DNA from: Phycisphaerales bacterium
GTDB taxonomy: Bacteria > Planctomycetota > Phycisphaerae > Phycisphaerales > UBA1924
Length of the DNA: 64,000 bases
Direction: 5' to 3'
Assembly: GCA_020831775.1 (NCBI GenBank)
Contig: JAFIFZ010000055.1
Location: 1-64,000, forward strand
The position numbers were made by a program, and so were the translations under genes. Within the stretch, counting starts at the first letter, position 1; the number at the start of each line of letters is the position of its first letter. Below the pieces are notes generated by a model. That model saw only the letters and a list, made by a program, of their open reading frames with translations, had not been told where the DNA came from and did not search any database. Below are positions 8,536 through 18,737 of the stretch, piece after piece.

Positions 8536-9684
8536 TCAGCCGCCCAGGAAATTCTTCAACCGGTCGAAGAACCCGTGGCTCTCGGGCAGGACCTTCGCGT
8601 CCTCGGTCTCGGCAAACTCGCGCAGCAGCTTCTCCTGCTTGGAGCTCAGCTTGCGCGGGATCTCGATCTTCACACCCACGATCAGGTCGCCCTTGCGTCC
8701 GCTCCGCAGGTTCGGCAGCCCCTTGCCCGAGATCCTGAAGATCGCGCCGTGCTGCGTGCCCTTGGGGATCTTCAAATCCGCCTTGCCGTCCAGCGAGGGC
8801 ACCTCGACCTCCGCCCCCAAGGTCGCCTGGCTGAAGCCGATCGGCAGCTCCAGCACCAGGTTGTCCCCGTCGCGGTGAAAGAACTCGTGCTCCTTCACCC
8901 GCACGACCACATGCAGCGAGCCCCGCACGCCCTCCCCGCTCGGCGACACCTCCGCAGGAGGCGGCTCGCCCTCGCCCTGGATCCGCACCGCCTGCCCCTC
9001 GTGGATCCCCGGCGGGATCTTGACCGACAGCGTCCGGGCCTTGGGCACCCTCCCGCCCCCACGGCAGTCGGCGCACTTGTCACGCACCACGCTCCCGCGT
9101 CCCCGGCACGCCGGGCAGGTCGTCACCATCCGGAACATCCCGCCCAGCCCCGCCTGCTGCACCTTCCCGTGCCCGGCGCAGGTCTGGCAGGTCTCGGGCT
9201 TCGAGCCGGGCTTGGCGCCCGACCCGGCGCAGGTCTCGCAGACATCCATCCGCGTGAACTCGACATCGCGTTCGGTGCCCGAGGCGACCTCCGCGAGCGT
9301 CAGCGAGACCTCGGTTTCGAGGTCGAAGCCCCGCGGCACGCCCCCGCGCGTCCGGCCCCCGCCGCCGGCCATCCCGCCCCCGAAGATGTCCTGGAACATC
9401 GAGAAGATGTCCGAGACGTCCATGCGGGAGAAGTCGTGCGTCGCGGCGCCCGCCCCGCGCACGCCCTCGTGCCCGTACTGGTCGTACCGCTGGCGCTTCT
9501 GCGGATCGCCGAGAACCTCGTACGCCTCGGCGGCTTCCTTGAACTTCGTCTCCGCCTCTGTGTCGCCCGGGTTGCGGTCCGGGTGGTGCTTCATCGCCAG
9601 GCGCCGGTACGCCCGCTTGATCTCTTCGGCGTCGGCGCTCCGCTCAACGCCGAGGATCTCGTAGTAGTCGCGGGTGGTCGGCAT
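8536..9684 (-). CDS. dnaJ: DnaJ, Hsp40 co-chaperone
   Basis: 382 aa, full length. Domains in order: a J domain with HPD at 34-36 ([13 protein letters not shown]), a short Gly/Phe region ([12 protein letters not shown]), four CxxCxGxG zinc-binding repeats ([32 protein letters not shown]), then the two client-binding beta domains and the C-terminal dimerisation tail. It stimulates the DnaK ATPase and delivers unfolded clients. It lies 90 bases after groEL1 with a hairpin in the gap, and grpE follows 27 bases later, so the chaperone genes form one leftward series. Confidence 0.95.
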   Translation of the reverse strand: MPTTRDYYEILGVERSADAEEIKRAYRRLAMKHHPDRNPGDTEAETKFKEAAEAYEVLGDPQKRQRYDQYGHEGVRGAGAATHDFSRMDVSDIFSMFQDIFGGGMAGGGGRTRGGVPRGFDLETEVSLTLAEVASGTERDVEFTRMDVCETCAGSGAKPGSKPETCQTCAGHGKVQQAGLGGMFRMVTTCPACRGRGSVVRDKCADCRGGGRVPKARTLSVKIPPGIHEGQAVRIQGEGEPPPAEVSPSGEGVRGSLHVVVRVKEHEFFHRDGDNLVLELPIGFSQATLGAEVEVPSLDGKADLKIPKGTQHGAIFRISGKGLPNLRSGRKGDLIVGVKIEIPRKLSSKQEKLLREFAETEDAKVLPESHGFFDRLKNFLGG

Positions 9685-9717
9685 CGTGCCTCCGGGCAGC
9701 GAGTCAGATCGTGAAAC

Positions 9718-9745
9718 GGGCTCCGGGCCTTTCGGCCCGAAGCCC
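9718..9745 (-). terminator. Hairpin between groEL1 and dnaJ
   Basis: A GGGCTCCGGGCC / GGCCCGAAGCCC stem with a TTTC-type loop and one mismatch. On the minus strand only GTTTC follows, so this is a weak or partial terminator, or an mRNA-processing hairpin that could set different levels of groEL1 and dnaJ-grpE. Confidence 0.45.
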
Positions 9746-9774
9746 CTGTTGGTTCCTCAGGCGACCGCGACCGA

Positions 9775-11388
9775 TCAGACGATCGCGTTCGCTTCCGCGT
9801 CGGCGTCGTCCTTCAGGTCCGTCAGCATCACATCGGTCGTAAGCATCAGGCCCGCGACGCTCGCCGCGTTGATCAGCGCCGTCTTGGGCACCAGCGCCGC
9901 GTCGATGATCCCCGCCTTGACGAGGTCCTCGTACTTGCCCGTCGCGGCGTTGAACCCGAAGCCGCCCTTGCCTTCCTTAACCTTCTCGACGACGAGGTCG
10001 CCGTCGAAGCCGGCGTTCAGGGCGATCTGGCGGGCGGGGTACTCGATCGCCGCGGCCACGATGTCGTAGCCCAGCTTCTCGTCGCCCTTGGCCTTCTTGC
10101 GCGCGTCGATGATCGCCTGCTGCACGCGGAGCAGGGCGACCCCGCCTCCGGGGACATACCCGTCCTTGGCCGCCGCACGCGTCGCGTGCAGGGCGTCGTC
10201 GACGAGGTCCTTGCGCTCCTTCTGAGCGGTCTCGGTCGCGCCGCCGACATGGACGATCGCGACGCCGCCGGTCAGCTTGGCGTAGCGCTCCATCAGCTTC
10301 TCGCGGTCGTACTCGCTGGTGGACTTGTCGTGCTGGGCCTTGATCTGCTCGGCCCGGGCCTCGATGTCCTTCTTCTTGCCCGCGCCCTGGACGATCGTCG
10401 TGTCGTCCTTGGTGATGGTGATCTTCTTGGCGCGTCCGAGCTCGCCCAGCTCGATCGATTCGAGCGAGCGCCCGATGTCGTCAGAGAAGTAGGTCCCGGC
10501 CGTCAGCACCCCGATGTCGCCCAGCATCGCCTTGCGACGGTCGCCAAAGCCCGGCGCCTTGACGGCGCAGACCTTCAGGACGCCCCGCAGGCGGTTGACG
10601 ACCAGGGCCGCCAGCGCCTCGTTCTCGACCTCCTCGGCGATGATCAGCAGGGGCTTGCCGGCCGTGGCGATCTTGTTGAGCAGCGGCAGCAGGTCGGGCA
10701 GGTTGGCGATCTTCTTCTCGTAGATCAGCACATACGCGTCTTCGAGCACGCACTCGGCGTTCTTCGGGTTGGTCATGAAGTAGGGGCTCAGGTAGCCCTT
10801 GTCGAACTGCATGCCCTCGACATACTCAAGCGTCGTCTCGGCGGTCTTGCCGTCCTCGATCTCGACGACGCCCTCGGCGCCGACGCGGTTGATCGCCTCG
10901 GCGATCAGCTCGCCGATCGTCGCGTCGTGGTTGGCCGAGACGGTCGCGACCTTCTGCAGGTCCGCCTTGCCCTTGCAGGGGGTGGCCAGGTCGTCGATCG
11001 CCTCGCCGGCGACCTCCGCGGCCTTGTTGATCCCGCGCTGCAGATCGATCGGGTTGTGCCCGGCCGCGACGGCCTTGAGCCCCTCGGTAAAGATCGCCTG
11101 GGCGAGCACGGTGGCGCAGGTCGTCCCGTCGCCCGCCTTGTCGGCCGTCCGCTTGGCGACCTGGTGGACCATCTTGGCGCCCATGGACTCGAACCGCTCG
11201 AAGAGCTCGACCTCCTTGGCGACGCTGACCCCGTCCTTGGTGACCGAAGGGCCGCCGTAGGACTTCTGGATCAGCACATGGCGCCCGCTGGGGCCCATGG
11301 TGCACTTGACGGCGTCGGCGAGCCGCGCCACCCCGTCGCGCAGTTGCGACTTGGCGTCGGTCCCGAAGATCATTTGTTTGCTGCTCAT
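9775..11388 (-). CDS. groEL: Chaperonin GroEL, paralogue 1 (no GGM tail)
   Basis: 537 aa from the ATG at 11388 with GAGG 9 bases upstream; the frame opens further upstream but that segment is not chaperonin-like. Hallmarks are [16 protein letters not shown], the nucleotide-binding DGTT motif at 87-90 (GDGTT), [13 protein letters not shown] in the apical domain and [10 protein letters not shown] with GGGVALL. The C terminus ends [11 protein letters not shown] rather than in the Gly-Gly-Met repeats of typical GroEL, so this copy may have a different cavity floor. It follows groES by 160 bases. Several residues differ from the GroEL2 copy in the apical region. Multiple specialised GroELs are common in planctomycetes. 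Confidence 0.93.
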   Translation of the reverse strand: MSSKQMIFGTDAKSQLRDGVARLADAVKCTMGPSGRHVLIQKSYGGPSVTKDGVSVAKEVELFERFESMGAKMVHQVAKRTADKAGDGTTCATVLAQAIFTEGLKAVAAGHNPIDLQRGINKAAEVAGEAIDDLATPCKGKADLQKVATVSANHDATIGELIAEAINRVGAEGVVEIEDGKTAETTLEYVEGMQFDKGYLSPYFMTNPKNAECVLEDAYVLIYEKKIANLPDLLPLLNKIATAGKPLLIIAEEVENEALAALVVNRLRGVLKVCAVKAPGFGDRRKAMLGDIGVLTAGTYFSDDIGRSLESIELGELGRAKKITITKDDTTIVQGAGKKKDIEARAEQIKAQHDKSTSEYDREKLMERYAKLTGGVAIVHVGGATETAQKERKDLVDDALHATRAAAKDGYVPGGGVALLRVQQAIIDARKKAKGDEKLGYDIVAAAIEYPARQIALNAGFDGDLVVEKVKEGKGGFGFNAATGKYEDLVKAGIIDAALVPKTALINAASVAGLMLTTDVMLTDLKDDADAEANAIV

Positions 11389-11548
11389 GGCTTGGCCTCG
11401 CAGGATGCTTGGTGTTGTTCGCGGCCGGGGGAAGCCCCGGCGAATCCCCGCTGAATCCCAACCCCGCCGTTTGCGGACGGGGCCGGGCGTAAATCTCTCT
11501 CTACCCTGGCTCGTGCCCTCGCACGGGCCCTCACTCACTCAGAACCGT

Positions 11549-11836
11549 TCAGTCGATGATGCCGAGCAACTCGGTCTCGCGGAGGATCAGGTGCGTGGTG
11601 CCCTTGATCTCGACATCCGAGCCCGCGTACCGCCCGTAGACGACGCGGTCGCCCTTCTTGACGCTCATCTTGGCCCGCTGCCCGTTGTCGAGCCTCTTGC
11701 CGGGCCCCACGGCGACGACCTCGCCCTGGATCGGCTTCTCCTTGCTCGACTCGGGCAGGTACAGCCCCGACGCCGTCTTCGCTTCCTTCTCGATCGGCTT
11801 GACCAGGATCCGGTCATCCAGCGGTTTGACTGCCAT
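11549..11836 (-). CDS. groES: Co-chaperonin GroES
   Basis: 95 aa from the ATG at 11836 with GGAGAAG about 6 bases upstream; the open frame reaches 11863 but the added residues are not GroES-like. The sequence runs VKPLDDRILVKPIEKEAKTA, has the mobile-loop SGLYLPESSKEKP, then GEVVAVGPGKRLDNG and DRVVYGRYAGSDVEI. It is the heptameric lid of the GroEL chamber. It lies between two groEL genes: groEL2 upstream, separated by a small orphan, and groEL1 downstream. It could serve both, possibly with different affinity. Confidence 0.95.
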   Translation of the reverse strand: MAVKPLDDRILVKPIEKEAKTASGLYLPESSKEKPIQGEVVAVGPGKRLDNGQRAKMSVKKGDRVVYGRYAGSDVEIKGTTHLILRETELLGIID

Positions 11837-11869
11837 TACAACTTCTCCATAGTTCGAGGCCAACCACTG

Positions 11870-12301
11870 TCAGGCTGTCTCGGCGTCATTCTCTTCGACG
11901 ATGACGAACTCATCTACATGTCCACGACTGCTCTGCAACACAAACTGAAGTTCTTTGAACAGAGGAAGGACTTCATGAATGGGCATGTTGTCGTCAGTGA
12001 ATCTTCGAACTCTTGGTTTCCCTTGACTTTCCTCAAGGACTCTCAAGAACGACATCTCGTCCTGAATCTCGCCGTATTCCTCCGCAAGCGTGTACAAAGT
12101 AACGCTCACATAGGCCGACGGTCCGCCACCTAGGTATGTCCAAGTCATCGCGACAGGCCATCCTCTAGCATTGAGCAAGGACGCCAGCCCAGTCAGCCCA
12201 CCGATGGTGTTGCCCAAGTTGTCGGCCGCAATCGTGCCTTGAAAGTCTGCACGACTTGTGGATGCCTCGGCCGACTGCTTAGCGATGTAGTCTTGATTCA
12301 T
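11870..12301 (-). CDS. Orphan protein between groEL2 and groES
   Basis: 143 aa from the ATG at 12301, which has an AGAAGG about 10 bases upstream and starts 22 bases after the groEL2 stop. The frame stays open upstream into groEL2, but those residues are the wrong frame of the GGM tail. I do not recognise the family. The protein is soluble-looking, acidic at the C terminus, with a LGNTIGGLTGLASLLNARGW segment, an aromatic stretch WTYLGGGPSAYVSVTLYTL and a charged helix. Its GC content and codon choice (TCT, CAT, AAG and AAC next to many T- or A-ending codons) are visibly different from the neighbouring GC-rich genes, suggesting transfer or weak selection. Its position implies co-transcription with the groE genes. 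Confidence 0.6.
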   Translation of the reverse strand: MNQDYIAKQSAEASTSRADFQGTIAADNLGNTIGGLTGLASLLNARGWPVAMTWTYLGGGPSAYVSVTLYTLAEEYGEIQDEMSFLRVLEESQGKPRVRRFTDDNMPIHEVLPLFKELQFVLQSSRGHVDEFVIVEENDAETA

Positions 12302-12323
12302 TGACACTTGACCTTCTCTTGAC

Positions 12324-14066
<1,743 letters not shown>

Positions 14067-14228
14067 GGGCGTTTGACTCCAGCTTTTGAAAAGGTCTCTC
14101 TTGCTCGGCCCCGGAAAGCGGGCTGGGCCCGCCAGGGCCGCACCCGCCGGGCGGGATTTCGATCTGTACTTCTCCGCGAGCGTCACGGTCGTTGCCGGCC
14201 GAGACCGATCGCGGTGACACAGACAGGG

Positions 14229-14243
14229 GCAAAGGGCGTGCCA
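14229..14243 (-). promoter_or_regulatory. Candidate sigma-54 (-24/-12) promoter for the groE series
   Basis: On the minus strand the 15 bases read TGGCACGCCCTTTGC. This matches the sigma-54 core TGGCAC-N5-TTGC exactly, with the GG and GC elements 10 bases apart. It would start transcription around 14217, leaving a leader of about 150 bases before groEL2. No enhancer-binding protein site or HrcA CIRCE repeat is visible in the 450-base gap. The match was found by eye and could be chance in GC-rich DNA. Confidence 0.45.
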
Positions 14244-14516
14244 GCCCCCACCGAGCCGATTCCGCCCCGATCGAGCCCGATCCCGCCCGTGCAGCCTGAC
14301 AGCACCGGCCGATCCCGCCCCGGAGCCTGCCGAAGTGGCAGGCGACCGATCCGTCCGACAGTCATCCGCCACACCCCTCCACCAGATGGCGGCATTGACA
14401 GGGCGACGCCCCCAACGGGTCGGGGCGCGAGCAGTCTGCTGCACACGCACGCGTGACGCGAGGCGCTCGTCCGGCTACCATCGTGCCCTCCCGCTGTCCC
14501 CGGAGATCTGCGCGCG

Positions 14517-14933
14517 ATGCTCCACCCGCTGACGACGCTCGCCTCTCAGCCCAATGTGGCGCTGGATCAGTACCTGCCGCTGGCGGTGATCATCGTCGGC
14601 GCGGTCGGTTTCGCGGTCGCGAACATCGTGCTGACGAAGATCATCGGGCCCTCCCGGCGCGGCGCCAACAAGGGGATGAGCTACGAGTCGGGCATGAACC
14701 CGGTGGGCACGGCCCGCAAGCGGTTCAATGTCCGGTTCTACCTGATCGCGATGGTCTTCCTCGTCTTCGATGTCGAGATCATCTTCCTCTACCCCTGGGC
14801 GACGACCTTCCCGAACCTCGACCCCGCCAACCCGGACGCCGGGATCTGGCTCTTCCGGATCTTCTTCTTCCTGTTCACGACGATCGTCGCGTATGTCTAC
14901 GGGTTCCGCAAGGGCGTCTTCAACTTTGACTGA
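14517..14933 (+). CDS. nuoA: NADH-quinone oxidoreductase subunit A
   Basis: 138 aa. Three hydrophobic helices and the NuoA core are clear: SYESGMNPVGTARKRFNVRFYLIAMVFLVFDVE with the conserved E-x-G and FDVE motifs, then IFLYPWA and a last helix ending FRKGVFNF. NuoA is a membrane subunit near the quinone-binding end of respiratory complex I. A GGAG site lies 8-9 bases before the ATG. Normally nuoA heads a nuo operon with nuoB directly after it. Here it is alone, followed by a DUF2752 protein, so the other nuo genes must lie elsewhere. Confidence 0.93.
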   Translation: MLHPLTTLASQPNVALDQYLPLAVIIVGAVGFAVANIVLTKIIGPSRRGANKGMSYESGMNPVGTARKRFNVRFYLIAMVFLVFDVEIIFLYPWATTFPNLDPANPDAGIWLFRIFFFLFTTIVAYVYGFRKGVFNFD

Positions 14934-14992
14934 GGCCTATCTTCGCCGGGCCAAGCCCGGTGCCTTGGACACTCGCTGCTGACAATCTCACC

Positions 14993-15454
14993 ATGAACGC
15001 ACGCGCAAGACAGCCCGGGGGGCGGCTCTCGCCCGAGACGGTGTCGGTGCGTCTGGTCTGGGCAGGCGTCGCTCTGCTCGCGATGGCCCTGATGGTGACC
15101 GCCTGGTCGCTCACCCCCGCCGAAGAGGGCATCGGCACCCACACCCAGATGGGCATGGACCCCTGCTCCTGGCCCGAGCGGTTCGGCAAGCCCTGCCCGA
15201 TGTGCGGGATGACGACCTCGTTCTCCCGGGCGGCCTCTACGGACTTTGTGGGGTCTTTTCACGCCCAGCCGTTCGGGGCCTTGCTCGTGATCGGCACATC
15301 TGTGGTATTCTGGGTTGGGCTGTACACCGCCGCGACCGGCTCGCACCTCGGGCGTTTGTGCGCCCGATCGCTGCGGTCGCGGGTGATCTGGGCCACCGCC
15401 GCCCTCTGGCTGGGCGGGTGGGTCTATAAGATCGCCACATTCGCCGGCGCATGA
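14993..15454 (+). CDS. DUF2752 membrane protein
   Basis: 153 aa from the ATG at 14993; a GTG at 14960 in the same frame is an alternative start adding 11 residues, and neither has a strong ribosome site. A hydrophobic helix near the N terminus (LVWAGVALLAMALMVTAW) is followed by the family motif KPCPMCGMTTSF, where the paired cysteines and the GMTTSF core define DUF2752, and two more hydrophobic segments (LLVIGTSVVFWVGLYTA, VIWATAALWLGGWVY). The function of the family is unknown. The gene follows nuoA by 59 bases and may be co-transcribed with it. Confidence 0.8.
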   Translation: MNARARQPGGRLSPETVSVRLVWAGVALLAMALMVTAWSLTPAEEGIGTHTQMGMDPCSWPERFGKPCPMCGMTTSFSRAASTDFVGSFHAQPFGALLVIGTSVVFWVGLYTAATGSHLGRLCARSLRSRVIWATAALWLGGWVYKIATFAGA

Positions 15455-15556
15455 CGCGACCGGCAGTCTCCCGCCTGCGTACCGGATGCTCGCCGGGCCC
15501 GGCAGAAGCCGAGCGGGACGAGTATCGCGAGGGACACCCATCGGAGGTTCGGATCG

Positions 15557-16252
15557 ATGCCGCGCAAAGTGACACGCTCGGGACTCCCGCACCGCCTCGG
15601 ACGCCTCTGCGCCCTTGCCGCGGCGGGGTCGATGCTGATCGCGGGGACAGGCTGCCAGATCTTCGGGGTCGCCGGTGTGGTCGCCAAGGCGATCGACGAC
15701 GCGACGCCCAAGAAGGTCTACGCCGAGTACACGGGCCTGCAGGGCAAGACCTTCGCGGTGGTTGTCGCCGCGAGCCAGATGGTGCAGTCTGAGTTTCCCG
15801 CGCTGGTGCCCGAGCTGACCTCGCGCGTGACGGCGAACCTCGCCGAGAACGCGGGCGCCGCGGGGTTTGTCCCCGCCGAACAGGTGGTGCTCTTCCAGAA
15901 GCAGAACCCCCGCTGGGCGTTGATGGACCGCGAGGAGCTCGGCAAGGCCTTGGGCGGTGTCGACCGCGTGGTCTTCATCGAGCTCGACGAGTTCCGCCTG
16001 CGCGAGCCGGGCAACCGCTACCTCTGGGACGGGCAGGCCTCGGGCATGATCGCGGTGATCGAGGCCGACGGCCCGCTGGCGGGCGAGTACCGCTACCAGC
16101 GGATGATCCGCGTCGGCTTCCCCGACAGCTCGGGGTTCTCGCAGGACGATTTCGGCGCAGGGGCTGTCGCCTCGGCGCTGGTCTCCAGGTTTTCAAGGCG
16201 TGCCGCCTGGATGTTCTATGACCATGAAGAAGCCAAAGACCTCACATTCTGA
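15557..16252 (+). CDS. Lipoprotein of unknown function
   Basis: 231 aa. The lipobox LIAGTGC lies near residue 33 after a basic start and hydrophobic core, so it is a predicted lipoprotein. The mature part starts QIFGVAGVVAKAIDDATP, then alternates strands and helices (KTFAVVVAASQMVQSEFPALVPELTSRV, VVFIELDEFRLREPG). The general build recalls small outer-membrane lipoproteins with a TolB-N/LpoB-like alpha/beta domain, but this is only a weak resemblance. A GAGG site lies about 9 bases before the ATG. The gene overlaps the next lipoprotein gene by about 35 bases and shares its layout, suggesting a paralogous or co-acting pair. Confidence 0.7.
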   Translation: MPRKVTRSGLPHRLGRLCALAAAGSMLIAGTGCQIFGVAGVVAKAIDDATPKKVYAEYTGLQGKTFAVVVAASQMVQSEFPALVPELTSRVTANLAENAGAAGFVPAEQVVLFQKQNPRWALMDREELGKALGGVDRVVFIELDEFRLREPGNRYLWDGQASGMIAVIEADGPLAGEYRYQRMIRVGFPDSSGFSQDDFGAGAVASALVSRFSRRAAWMFYDHEEAKDLTF

Positions 16253-16904
16253 TCGGCTGCTCCTTGCGCTGACGGCCGTTCTGCTCGGCGTCAGCGTCGG
16301 CGCACTGCAGGGCTGCAACATCGTCGGCGCCGGGTACTTCCTGCTGAAAGGCCCGCCGACGGTTCCCGCGCAGTACCAGTTGCCCGAGGGCAAGTCGGTG
16401 GTTGTGTTCATCGACGACCGGGGCAACCGCCTCGGACGCGCCGACCTTCGGACCAAGATCGCCGAGGCGGCCGAGCAGGCCCTGCTCACACAACGCCGTG
16501 CGCCGGATGTGATCGATGGTCGCGCCGCGATCATCGCCGCACGGGGCGAGCGCTTCGGCGAGCCGATGTCGATGGTGGAGATCGGCCAAGCCGTCGAGGC
16601 GGACCTTGTGATCTGGGTCGGGATCGATGATTTCACGCTCTCGCCGGACGGGACGACCTTCGTGCCCTCTTCGAGCGTCCGCGTCCGGGTGATCGATGTC
16701 GCCGAAGGCGGTCGCCTCTGGCCGACCGGGGAAGACGCCCGCACCGGGCACCCCGTCTCGCTGAGCATGCCCCAGCAGCAAGGCACCGCCCCGAGCAGCC
16801 GCACGGAGATGCTGATGGCCCAGGATCAGCTCGCCACATGGACGGGCATCGGCGTCGCCCAACTCTTCTTCAAGCACGAAGCCCGCGACAGCCGCGGCCG
16901 GTGA
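16218..16904 (+). CDS. Second lipoprotein of the pair
   Basis: 228 aa from the ATG at 16218 (a second ATG lies two codons on; an in-frame GTG at 16200 is less likely). The signal peptide ends at a lipobox GALQGC, followed by NIVGAGYFLLKGPPTVPAQY. The domain has the same order of elements as the preceding lipoprotein: a VVVFIDDRGNRLG strand, a helix of A, E and Q, and LVIWVGIDDFTLSPDG, corresponding to VVFIELDEFRL in its neighbour. The N terminus lies inside the end of the upstream gene, so the two are probably translationally coupled. Its stop overlaps the GTG start of the next gene. Function unknown. Confidence 0.7.
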   Translation: MTMKKPKTSHSDRLLLALTAVLLGVSVGALQGCNIVGAGYFLLKGPPTVPAQYQLPEGKSVVVFIDDRGNRLGRADLRTKIAEAAEQALLTQRRAPDVIDGRAAIIAARGERFGEPMSMVEIGQAVEADLVIWVGIDDFTLSPDGTTFVPSSSVRVRVIDVAEGGRLWPTGEDARTGHPVSLSMPQQQGTAPSSRTEMLMAQDQLATWTGIGVAQLFFKHEARDSRGR

Positions 16905-17890
16905 GCGACGACCGGCCACGTGTGCTGCATCTGCTCGAATCGCCCCGGGCCGGAGGCGGGGGCGGCGCTGTCGGTTCGCTCGCGGCTTGCTCGTTCATCC
17001 GTGACAGCCTGCAGGAGTTCGACCACACCCCCCTGCTGCTCGGCCCGACCGCATGGGCACGCCAGGCGGCCGACGCCGGGCTCGGCGAGGGCTACAGCGT
17101 CGCGCTCTCGCCCGATCCCGTCGAACGCGTGCTCGGGCGCTTCCGCCTGCCGCGATCGTGGCCTCGGAGGTCCGTGCCCGCCGACGCGGCGGTCTTCGAT
17201 CGCGTGATCGCGTGGAGCACGGGGGCCGCGGCGTGGTGGCGGATGCGTGCACCGGGATCAGACTGCTTCGTTTTGCCGATGGACCGGCCGCTGGCCGAGT
17301 GGAGCCCGCTGGGCCTGCCTGCGCCGATTGTCACGCCAGCTGCGCCCCGGAGGCGTGCCGCGCCGGATGGGCTCGGGGTGGTCGTGGGTCTGATCGCAGA
17401 TCCGCCGGACGCGGGCGACGCGAGGCTCGCGGCTTGGGTCGGCACGCTGCTGGAATCCATGGGCGTGCACACCACCGGCGTGCTCTCGCACCGGATGGGC
17501 TTCAGGCCAGAGGCGATGCGCCTGCACCGCCAGCTCGACAACACCAACGGGCTGCTCACGCCACCCGGCGTGCTGCCAACGCTGCTGGGCGAGCTCGACG
17601 CGGCGGTCGTCCAGCCGGTCAGCGAGCCGATCGCGTCGGTCGCGACAATGATCGGGCTTGCGAGGGGCCTGGGCGTTCGGACGGTCGTGCCGCGCTCGAT
17701 GCGCCGGCTGCTGGGGATCACAGGCGGAGACGACGACCGCCTGGCGGCGCCCGGCGACACGGCGCGGGACTTCGCCCAGACGCTCGCGGATGGGTACAAG
17801 CCCGAGCCGGTCGACCTGGCAGAACCCGCGGCCGCGTTTGCAGAGGCGGTGCGCTCGGCGGTTTCGGCTCGGGGCCGGGCGAGCGCCTAG
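16901..17890 (+). CDS. Possible GT-B-fold (glycosyltransferase-like) protein
   Basis: 329 aa from a GTG at 16901 that overlaps the TGA of the preceding gene (GTGA). The frame extends upstream to 16838, but that segment lies in the previous gene. The start RVLHLLESPRAGGGGGAVGSLAA resembles the first strand and glycine-rich loop of GT4-type enzymes. The C-terminal half has a plausible acceptor/donor layout (LPTLLGELDAAVVQPVSEPIASVATMIGLARGLGVRTVVP followed by a DTARDFAQTLADG helix). The usual ExFGxxxxE motif is degenerate, so catalytic activity is doubtful. It is followed 9 bases later by a phosphotyrosine phosphatase gene, a pairing seen in exopolysaccharide loci. Confidence 0.45.
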   Translation: MSDDRPRVLHLLESPRAGGGGGAVGSLAACSFIRDSLQEFDHTPLLLGPTAWARQAADAGLGEGYSVALSPDPVERVLGRFRLPRSWPRRSVPADAAVFDRVIAWSTGAAAWWRMRAPGSDCFVLPMDRPLAEWSPLGLPAPIVTPAAPRRRAAPDGLGVVVGLIADPPDAGDARLAAWVGTLLESMGVHTTGVLSHRMGFRPEAMRLHRQLDNTNGLLTPPGVLPTLLGELDAAVVQPVSEPIASVATMIGLARGLGVRTVVPRSMRRLLGITGGDDDRLAAPGDTARDFAQTLADGYKPEPVDLAEPAAAFAEAVRSAVSARGRASA

Positions 17891-17899
17891 AAAGACCGC

Positions 17900-18394
17900 A
17901 TGCCCAAGGACCCGAACCGAGAGAGTGACACGATCGGCGTGCTGTTTGTCTGCCTGGGGAACATCTGCCGCTCGCCGCTGGCGGAGGCGATCTTTCTCGA
18001 CAAGATCGAGCGCCGGGGCGTGCGGGATCGGTTCCTGGTCGATTCGGCGGGGACCGGCTCGTGGCATGTCGGCCAGCGGGCCGACCCTCGGACGATCGAG
18101 GTCGCGTCGCGCTACGACATCAGCGTGCCCTCGATCGGCCGCCAGGTGAAGACGGACGACTTCGATCGGTTCGACATGCTGCTGGCGATGGACCGCTCCA
18201 ACGAGAAGGACCTGCTCAAGGCGGGCGCGCCGCGCGAGCGCCTTCGGCTGATGATGTCGTTCCACCCCGAGCACACCGACAACCCGTCGGATGTCCCCGA
18301 TCCATACTGGGGCGAGGGCGACGGGTTCGAACGCGTGTACCGGATGCTCGACGGGGCGTGCGATGGGTTGATCGACGCGATGCTGCGACGATAA
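17900..18394 (+). CDS. Low-molecular-weight protein-tyrosine phosphatase
   Basis: 164 aa. The catalytic P-loop C18-X5-R24 is VCLGNICRSPLAEAIF, and the general-acid loop DPYW has Asp at 134 (VPDPYWGEG). The core has VDSAGTGSWHVGQRADPRTIEVA and FDMLLAMDRSNEKDLL. Enzymes of this family remove phosphate from tyrosines, often on tyrosine kinases that control polysaccharide export. It closes the plus-strand run of lipoproteins and the GT-B-like protein, so a cell-envelope polysaccharide role is plausible but inferred. Confidence 0.93.
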   Translation: MPKDPNRESDTIGVLFVCLGNICRSPLAEAIFLDKIERRGVRDRFLVDSAGTGSWHVGQRADPRTIEVASRYDISVPSIGRQVKTDDFDRFDMLLAMDRSNEKDLLKAGAPRERLRLMMSFHPEHTDNPSDVPDPYWGEGDGFERVYRMLDGACDGLIDAMLRR

Positions 18395-18405
18395 GGAATC
18401 AAACG

Positions 18406-18735
18406 ATGACACGACACGACGAGACGCCTTTCACACAGCGTATGCGGCAGACAGTCGAAGACTGTCGGAAGCTGAAGCCACAATACAATGCATCGTGGTT
18501 CCAGAAGCTGCTCGATGATTGCGGAGGGGACTTCGTACCCAAAGCGAAGTCGATGCTGCGCGAGGAGTTGCACAAAGGCCTCGTGACGCTTGCCAAGCGA
18601 GGGAATCTTGAACTCTCTATGGAGTCGGTGATTGCAAATGAACCCGAATGGCACGGCTGCTTCGACGAAGAAGATCGAGACCTTGCGGAAGAACGGCTGC
18701 GCATTGCCAAGACAATCGGCGCAGATGGAACTTGA
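18406..18735 (+). CDS. Small stand-alone protein with a widespread unnamed domain
   Basis: 109 aa from the ATG at 18406, with AAGGAA 9 bases upstream. The pattern YNASWFQKLLDDCGG, then a helix, GLVTLAKRGNLELSMESVI, and finally FDEEDRDLAEERLRI resembles a short uncharacterised domain I know from many bacterial proteins. That domain has the form Y-N-x2-F-x2-hydrophobic, gly-gly, then L-x2-L-x4-LdLsvEa and FT-x-EE-x2-A-RL; it can stand alone or be attached to other proteins, often near restriction or defence genes. Composition is noticeably lower in GC than the surroundings. It starts 11 bases after the phosphatase stop. A repeat fragment follows directly. Confidence 0.65.
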   Translation: MTRHDETPFTQRMRQTVEDCRKLKPQYNASWFQKLLDDCGGDFVPKAKSMLREELHKGLVTLAKRGNLELSMESVIANEPEWHGCFDEEDRDLAEERLRIAKTIGADGT

Positions 18736-18737
18736 AG

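Noticed and set aside
8032-9714. 560-codon plus-strand frame opposite dnaJ and grpE
   Set aside because: Shadow of dnaJ/grpE; no recognisable domain.
14067-14516. CIRCE (HrcA) element upstream of groEL2
   Set aside because: No TTAGCACTC-N9-GAGTGCTAA-like inverted repeat is visible in the gap or in the leader of groEL1.
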